From contig JAZUKE010000003.1 in the NCBI GenBank assembly GCA_045643125.1, positions 1 through 10,001 of the forward strand: a DNA stretch of 10,001 bases, read 5' to 3'. The notes below the pieces were generated by a model. The model was given only the letters and a program-made list of their open reading frames with translations, did no database searches and was not told where the DNA came from. The stretch is from UBA1206 sp045643125. Its GTDB lineage: Bacteria > Bacillota > Clostridia > Oscillospirales > CAG-382. A program made the position numbers and the translations under genes. Positions 6,145 to 10,001 of this stretch are shown piece after piece (the first letter of the stretch is position 1; every line of letters starts with the position of its first letter).

Positions 6145-6173
6145 ATTATACTCCGTTTTTGCGCTTCTTTCAA
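6145..6173 (-). promoter_or_regulatory. Promoter of the recombinase-thioesterase-smpB operon
   Basis: On the minus strand TTGAAA (complement of 6168-6173), a 17-base spacer and a perfect TATAAT (complement of 6145-6150). Predicted start near 6138, about 9 bases before the recombinase ATG. Same -35 and -10 hexamers and spacing as the ssrA promoter. Confidence 0.82.
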
Positions 6174-6183
6174 GTGCTTTTTT

Positions 6184-6227
6184 CAAAAAAGAAAGGCGAA
6201 AACCGCCGTTTTAAGGTGGTTTTCGCC
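6184..6227 (-). terminator. Terminator of the GH26-like lipoprotein gene
   Basis: Arms 6195-6207 and 6215-6227 pair over 13 positions with one wobble around a 7-base loop, followed on the minus strand by TTTCTTTTTT (complement of 6185-6194). It starts 17 bases after the lipoprotein stop and immediately precedes the recombinase promoter, so the two units are insulated. Confidence 0.88.
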
Positions 6228-6243
6228 AAAATCATTCAGTTTT

Positions 6244-8157
6244 TCAATCGTTATGATGCAGCTTCGGCAGCCATTCGCGGAACACCGCAAGCGTATCGGC
6301 AAGTCTTTCGTCAAGTTTGAGATAGTTTGTGACGCAATTCTTTCCGCCGACAGAAACGTAGTCGTTGGCAGAGAACCAAACGGCGACCTTTATGTTGCGG
6401 CAGAATACGTTTGCTTCGCTCTGATTGTCGGCAAAGCACTTGAACATTTCGCGGCACCAGCTTGCCTGGCTTTTCGCGTTCCTTGCGAGTGTGGTATCAA
6501 CGTAGCCGCGTTTGCCCCAGTCGTACATTTTTTCACCGCCGCAGCCGCAGGCAAATTCGCCGATGATCCACGGGAAGTTGATGAAGCTGTTTTTGTATTT
6601 GTTGTACGTCTTGGTATAAATCGCCTTGAAGGATTCAAGGGAGGCGTTGTTGGCGTTTTCGTAATACGTAAGACCGAGCATCTGACAGTATTCGTCACCG
6701 GGATAATAACATTCGTATTCGCCCCAGTCGCAGTACGGGCAGGTGATAGTTATGGGGTTGAACACCCAGATCGTATTGTCAACGCCCTCTTCCATAAATA
6801 TGTTGTAAAGACGCTGCCAGCAGACACGGTAGATATCCGGATCAAGGAGAGTGACGACACCGCAGTAAGAAGTCCAGTCGGTGTTCATTTCGTTGTTGAG
6901 ACGGAAGATGACGGGCTTGCCGTACTTTTTGATATCCTGTGCAAGACGTCTGAAATGGTCGTCGTACTTGCCTCTCATAATATCGAACATCGGCGTGAAG
7001 CCCGATATATCGTTGTTCGTCGTGGTGAACTGATAGGTAAGGTTGAGTACGGGCTTATCGTCGAAGCCGTTTCCGCCCGCGTTCGCGTTGAGGAAATCAA
7101 GGTCAAGATACGTCATCGTATTATACCAGCCGATGTGGTAATATGTCATAAATATTTCCGGCTTGTAGTCGATGCCTTTCTCGCTTGCCATCCAGTCGAT
7201 GTATTCCTGCTTGTTGCCTTCGTAGAAGAAGCCCCAGTCAACGTCTGTCTGATTCATAAGCTTGTCGTAGTAAGCGCGCGTTTCGTCGTTCCATATTTCG
7301 GGAATGATGACCTCGTGCTGACCGCCGTGATTGACCGACTTGCCTTCGCCGTCAAAGAAAGCAAAGCTCTTTAACATTTTCTTGAACGAATCGGTGGATT
7401 TCTCCGTGGATTTCATAACCACAAGGTTGAACTTGACGTATTCGCCGTTCTTGCGGATTATGGCTATGTTATAATACGGATATTCGATCTTGGTCGAAAG
7501 CTTTATGAAAACGTTGTGGATTATGACTTCATAGCCTTCGATAAGGTCGGTAGTCGTTTCGGGCTGCGACGTGCGCATAATGTTGTTAGCCGAAAGGAAG
7601 TCGATGCTGTCAAGCTTAACGGTGATCCATTCGGTAAGATAGGTGTTCCAGCCGTCCGGAGTGTTGCCGTAGGGATTCTGATCTTCGCAGGAAACGGTAA
7701 TGACGGATTTGTCGGTAATGACCTGCGAGCGGTATTCCGCAAGCGACAGATCAAGTTTCACGTCGTTTGACGGAACGGTGAACATATATCCGTCGGCAAC
7801 GTTGACGAAACGGCTGTTTTCAAGCCCTCTGAACACGAATTTTCCGTCGCCGTCGGCAGGAGATACGGAATAATCGTCCGTCTTTGCGCCGTTGAAATAA
7901 TAGTCGGCGTTATATATATCTTCGGCGGAAGAAAGCGACGCCTCTGCGTCGGCGTATTCGTCCTTCCATATTTTTTTTGCGTTTTCATCGGGAACTGCCA
8001 TAGATTCTTCCTCACTCGATTCATCGGCAGCACTTGCCTCAACACTTGTTTCGGCTGATACTTCCGTCGGTTTTGACTCGTTTTCGCTGCCTTCTCCGCA
8101 GGACGCAAAGGTCATAAGCAGCGAAAGAATCAGCAAAAGCGTGATAATTCTTTTCAT
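6244..8157 (-). CDS. Cell-surface lipoprotein with glycoside hydrolase family 26-like domain
   Basis: 637 residues. AGGAGG (complement of 8165-8170) sits seven bases before the ATG. A signal peptide ends in the lipobox M-T-F-A-S-C with lipidated Cys20, so the protein is anchored on the outer face of the membrane. Residues about 21-60 are an acidic Ser/Glu linker. Residues about 60-275 are an unrecognised, probably beta-rich region. Residues about 290-632 resemble GH26 (mannanase and related beta-glycanases): RLNNEMN at 419-425 has the acid/base candidate Glu423 and WIIGEF at 530-535 has the nucleophile candidate Glu534, with IWVFNP between them as in that family. The substrate cannot be fixed; mannan or mixed-linkage glucan are typical for the family. 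The catalytic part is unusually rich in cysteine (12 residues, including C-P-Y-C at 473-476 and C-G-C at 537-539). It is a single gene with its own promoter and terminator. The family call rests on motifs. Confidence 0.78.
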   Translation of the reverse strand: MKRIITLLLILSLLMTFASCGEGSENESKPTEVSAETSVEASAADESSEEESMAVPDENAKKIWKDEYADAEASLSSAEDIYNADYYFNGAKTDDYSVSPADGDGKFVFRGLENSRFVNVADGYMFTVPSNDVKLDLSLAEYRSQVITDKSVITVSCEDQNPYGNTPDGWNTYLTEWITVKLDSIDFLSANNIMRTSQPETTTDLIEGYEVIIHNVFIKLSTKIEYPYYNIAIIRKNGEYVKFNLVVMKSTEKSTDSFKKMLKSFAFFDGEGKSVNHGGQHEVIIPEIWNDETRAYYDKLMNQTDVDWGFFYEGNKQEYIDWMASEKGIDYKPEIFMTYYHIGWYNTMTYLDLDFLNANAGGNGFDDKPVLNLTYQFTTTNNDISGFTPMFDIMRGKYDDHFRRLAQDIKKYGKPVIFRLNNEMNTDWTSYCGVVTLLDPDIYRVCWQRLYNIFMEEGVDNTIWVFNPITITCPYCDWGEYECYYPGDEYCQMLGLTYYENANNASLESFKAIYTKTYNKYKNSFINFPWIIGEFACGCGGEKMYDWGKRGYVDTTLARNAKSQASWCREMFKCFADNQSEANVFCRNIKVAVWFSANDYVSVGGKNCVTNYLKLDERLADTLAVFREWLPKLHHND

Positions 8158-8188
8158 CGGGATTCCTCCTGTTGTTCGTTTTTGTTAT

Positions 8189-8217
8189 ATTGTAACATAA
8201 CGGAGAAGCAAAAGCAA
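8189..8217 (-). promoter_or_regulatory. Promoter of the GH26-like lipoprotein gene, with overlapping inverted repeat
   Basis: On the minus strand TTGCTT (complement of 8212-8217), 17 bases, TACAAT (complement of 8189-8194). The -10 box lies within an imperfect inverted repeat GTTATATT-gt-AACATAAC (8184-8201), with 7 of 8 positions symmetrical, a possible operator for a repressor. About 25 bases separate the predicted start from the ATG. Confidence 0.6.
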
Positions 8218-8248
8218 GTGTTTTTACCGTTACGTTAAAAATAAATGA

Positions 8249-8794
8249 TCATCTGTCGGCTTCTTTTGAAAGATTTTCGACCGCATACAGCGGAAGATCG
8301 GTCAGTTTTCCGTCGGTTTTGTAATCTGCCATCGAAGTACGGACGGCGAGATCGGGAGCGAATCGGTCGATATAGCTTTTAAGGCTCTTTGCACGCAGAT
8401 TCAGTTCGGCTTTCACTTCTATCGGAATGACACGTTCGCCGTTATCCGCAATAAAATCTATCTCACAGCTTCCGCCGTCGTTCGTGTAATAATATATCTG
8501 CAGATTTTCGTCGGAAATAAGCTGCTGCAGAACATACTGCTCCGTAAGCGCACCCTTGAATTCCACGAACAGCTCGTTCCCTTCAAGCAGTATTTTATGG
8601 CTGAGTCCGGTCATACAGACGAGAAGACCGACATCAAGAACGAACATCTTGAACGCTTTTATATCCTCATATACTTTAAGCGGCAGTTTCCCGACGGTAA
8701 CGCGGCTGACCTTGTGAACAAGTCCGCAGTCGCAGAGCCACATCACTGCGTTCTCAAATTCTTTGGCTCGTGCGCCTTCGCGTATAAGACCTTT
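8249..8794 (-). pseudogene. C-terminal fragment of a DUF4143-type AAA+ ATPase
   Basis: The frame encodes the C-terminal part of the widespread clostridial/Bacteroidetes ATP-binding proteins that end in DUF4143 and a PD-(D/E)XK nuclease-like region. Recognisable stretches are REGARAKEFENAVMWL, then CGLVHKVSRV, PLKVYED, AFKMFVLDVGLL, GALTEQYVLQQL, YYYTNDGGSCEIDFI and VIPIEVKAE; the last two contain the D and E-x-K nuclease-like residues. The P-loop and the rest of the AAA+ domain, normally about 200 residues or more, are absent. A TAA lies in frame at the complement of 8795-8797, and no ribosome binding site precedes the first GTG or ATG (8741-8746). Upstream sequence switches abruptly to an integrase fragment, so this is a deletion remnant rather than a functional short gene. 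Confidence 0.85.
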
Positions 8795-8993
8795 TTACAG
8801 CATAGCCGTTATCAATTAAGTTCTGCTTGTAGTTGATGACAGTATCTTTGATAATTGCATTGCCACCACAATATTCCGCAAACGCCTTGACATCACGGAT
8901 ATACTTTTCCATAGTATTTTGGCTTTTTTCCTCCTCTCTCAGATATTTTTCAAATCTTTCGATTTCTTTTCCTGATAAAAAATGTCCTTTCAT
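8754..8993 (-). pseudogene. N-terminal fragment of a tyrosine integrase, truncated by fusion
   Basis: The ATG at the complement of 8991-8993 has a strong CCGGAGGT site (complement of 9001-9008) seven bases upstream. The first about 66 residues (GKEIERFEKYLREEEKSQNT, then MEKYIRDVKAFAEYCGG and VINYKQNLIDNGYAV) match the SAM-like N-terminal DNA-binding domain of phage and transposon integrases. Coding sense then collapses into an arginine-rich tail (RSYTRRRTSQRI) that is simply the ATPase fragment read in another frame. The catalytic domain with its R-H-R-Y residues is missing. A 79-residue protein could still be made, but it could only bind, not recombine. A TATAAT on the minus strand (complement of 9065-9070) may be a leftover -10 box. 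Confidence 0.83.
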
Positions 8994-9112
8994 CGTATTT
9001 ACCTCCGGATAAGTGATAATCATATTTTACCCGAAAAGTATGAAATAAAATAATTGCCAGCCATATTATAGGAGAACTCTTCGGATAAATCGAATGTGCG
9101 AATAGAAACAGT

Positions 9113-9164
9113 ACGCCCCGTCTTGAACAGAACATTCTGCTCTTGACGGGGCGTTTTTGTTTTT
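9113..9164 (+). terminator. Orphan intrinsic terminator, plus orientation
   Basis: A long hairpin: arms 9113-9132 and 9135-9154 agree at 17 of 20 positions, including a perfect ten-base outer stem ACGCCCCGTC/GACGGGGCGT, followed by TTTTTGTTTTT. No plus-strand gene precedes it; the nearest plus-strand gene upstream ends at 2520. It is probably the tail of a mobile-element operon whose genes were deleted. Confidence 0.75.
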
Positions 9165-9194
9165 GACTTTTTTGAAAAATTCGCTTGTAGTCCG

Positions 9195-9222
9195 TTTTTC
9201 GTACACATCTTTATGCTATAAT
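9195..9222 (+). promoter_or_regulatory. Candidate extended -10 promoter before the recombinase fragment
   Basis: TGC-TATAAT at 9214-9222 is a strong extended -10 element. The -35 region (TTTTTC at 9195-9200, 16-base spacer) is poor. It would drive the frame starting at 9264, whose ATG has AAAGGATG about 12 bases upstream. Confidence 0.45.
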
Positions 9223-9263
9223 ATGGGTAGCATGGGCGAAATGGTTCGAAAGGATGTGATGAA

Positions 9264-9782
9264 ATGGCAGAAAAGGAAACCTTACTTGACCTTGACCGGC
9301 TTCCGACTTTGGAAGAAATGCAGGATTTTTTCAAAGAAAACGACTGGTCGGCGGCGAAAATCTTTACCGAGCCGGAGCTTGCCGATGCGGAGTTCATCCG
9401 TGAGTATGCGGGCAACACGGCGGTGCTTGAAGCGCGGTGCGATGCCCTGCCCGCTGAGATGAATGCCATAATCGAACAGACGCAGAACCTCATCGGCGAG
9501 AACGCTTCGGTGGCAATGGATCAGAAAGTTTATGCGGAACGGTACAGAAGACTGGTAGCGGACTACGATTCCAAGAAAGCCGATTTTGACAGTCTCTAGA
9601 TTGAGATTGCCAGGAAAAAGGCACGGGAGGTACAGATCAAGCACTTCATCGAAGCCATCCGGGAGCTTGGCGAAACGGTGACGGAATTTGAAAACGGGCT
9701 GTTCGGCGAGCTGGTGGATTTCATGACGGTGTACAAAGATAAGACCATCAAGGTGACATTCAAAGACGGCACTGAGATTTAA
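9264..9782 (+). pseudogene. C-terminal remnant of a large serine recombinase with an in-frame stop
   Basis: One frame runs from the ATG at 9264 to TAA at 9780-9782, broken by TAG at 9597-9599. The first part encodes 111 residues. Its second half (EMNAIIEQTQNLIGENA, then DQKVYAERYRRLVADYD) matches the coiled-coil region at the C-terminus of TnpX-like large serine recombinases. After the stop the match continues with QIKHFIEAIRE, then VTEFENGLFGELVDFMTVYK and VTFKDGTEI, the typical end of these enzymes. The resolvase catalytic domain and the recombinase and zinc-ribbon domains are all missing. The first about 45 residues (MAEKETLLDLDRLPTLEEMQ and following) do not resemble that family to me and may derive from another gene fused by deletion. 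A candidate promoter, ribosome binding site and good terminator remain, so the short product may still be made. Mobilisation function is lost. Confidence 0.78.
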
Positions 9783-9798
9783 GCCTGAAAGCAGAACG

Positions 9799-9832
9799 AC
9801 CGCAGAGCCTAAAAAGCCCTGCGGTTTTTTTT
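9799..9832 (+). terminator. Terminator of the serine recombinase remnant
   Basis: Arms 9799-9808 and 9816-9825 match at 9 of 10 positions around a 7-base loop, followed by a run of eight T (9825-9832). It begins 17 bases after the recombinase stop codon, where the original gene would have ended. Confidence 0.85.
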
Positions 9833-9912
9833 GCTTCTGTAACAAATTATTCACAAATATAGTGTATAATATAATGAATTTTGTAAGAAGCCTAAAGAAT
9901 GGAGAATGTGTT

Positions 9913-10001
9913 ATGGACGTTTATAAGAATTTAAAGAAAAGTACAAAAGCTGGGTTGATTATCTCGCTTGTTCTGATTGCAATTGGACTTGTACTCGGAA
10001 T
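9913..10001 (+). CDS. N-terminus of a membrane protein, hypothetical (cut by window end)
   Basis: Only the first 29 residues are visible: a short basic stretch (MDVYKNLKKSTK) then a hydrophobic segment from residue 13 (AGLIISLVLIAIGLVLG), almost certainly the first transmembrane helix. The ATG is preceded by GGAGA at 9901-9905. TATAAT at 9865-9870 is a plausible -10 box, without a clear -35. The pattern is compatible with small multi-pass proteins such as the HdeD/DUF308 group, but 29 residues are too few to assign a family. Confidence 0.65.
   Translation, partial: MDVYKNLKKSTKAGLIISLVLIAIGLVLG

Noticed and set aside
6124..7374. Plus-strand open frame of 416 codons
   Set aside because: It lies antisense to the end of the GH26-like gene and the recombinase promoter, has no ribosome binding site, shows no family resemblance, and is a frame shadow of GC-biased third positions.
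9282..9854. Minus-strand frame of 190 codons
   Set aside because: It covers the serine recombinase remnant in antisense and would start inside the following terminator region, without a ribosome binding site.

Overview
The window looks like chromosome from an anaerobic gut-type Clostridia, most likely the Oscillospiraceae/Ruminococcaceae. The case rests on Gram-positive style AGGAGG ribosome binding sites, TTGAAA-17-TATAAT promoters, a lipoprotein with a family 26 glycoside hydrolase-like domain, a single-chain tmRNA next to smpB, and fragments of the serine and tyrosine recombinases common in Clostridia. The organism is inferred from style and gene content, not from a marker gene. A conserved chromosomal core (about 3.5 to 8.2 kb, all on the minus strand) is flanked on both sides by accessory or mobile-element DNA.

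Left accessory part (1-3.4 kb). A cysteine-rich small protein on the minus strand runs off the left edge. A self-contained plus-strand cassette (about 528-2563) follows, with its own consensus promoter, a 240-nt leader containing an intrinsic terminator, a secreted caspase-like (clan CD) peptidase, a small exported or membrane-anchored protein, and a perfect 12-bp terminator. Convergent to it is a GTG-started minus-strand gene for a protein with the arginine / S-W-T / E-x-E signature of an ADP-ribosyltransferase fold. A cluster of three minus-oriented hairpin terminators separates this part from the core.

Core (3.5-8.2 kb). Read 5' to 3' on the minus strand: a GH26-like lipoprotein with its own promoter and terminator; then a promoter driving a XerC/XerD-type tyrosine recombinase, an acyl-ACP thioesterase whose start overlaps the recombinase end, and smpB four bases after the thioesterase stop; then ssrA (tmRNA) from its own promoter just behind smpB. 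SmpB and tmRNA form the ribosome-rescue system. The recombinase and thioesterase share their transcript but have no obvious functional link to it.

Right accessory part (8.2-10 kb). This is mobile-element debris: the C-terminal half of a DUF4143-type AAA+ ATPase joined, across an apparent deletion at about 8790-8800, to the N-terminal domain of a tyrosine integrase; an orphan plus-strand terminator; and the C-terminal part of a large serine recombinase interrupted by an in-frame TAG. A new membrane-protein gene begins at 9913 and leaves the window. No CRISPR array, tRNA or rRNA was seen.

The most interesting items are the peptidase cassette with its possible attenuator leader, the ADP-ribosyltransferase-like gene, the tmRNA with an unusual tag sequence and mobile-type genes directly beyond its 3' end, and the integrase/ATPase deletion scar.
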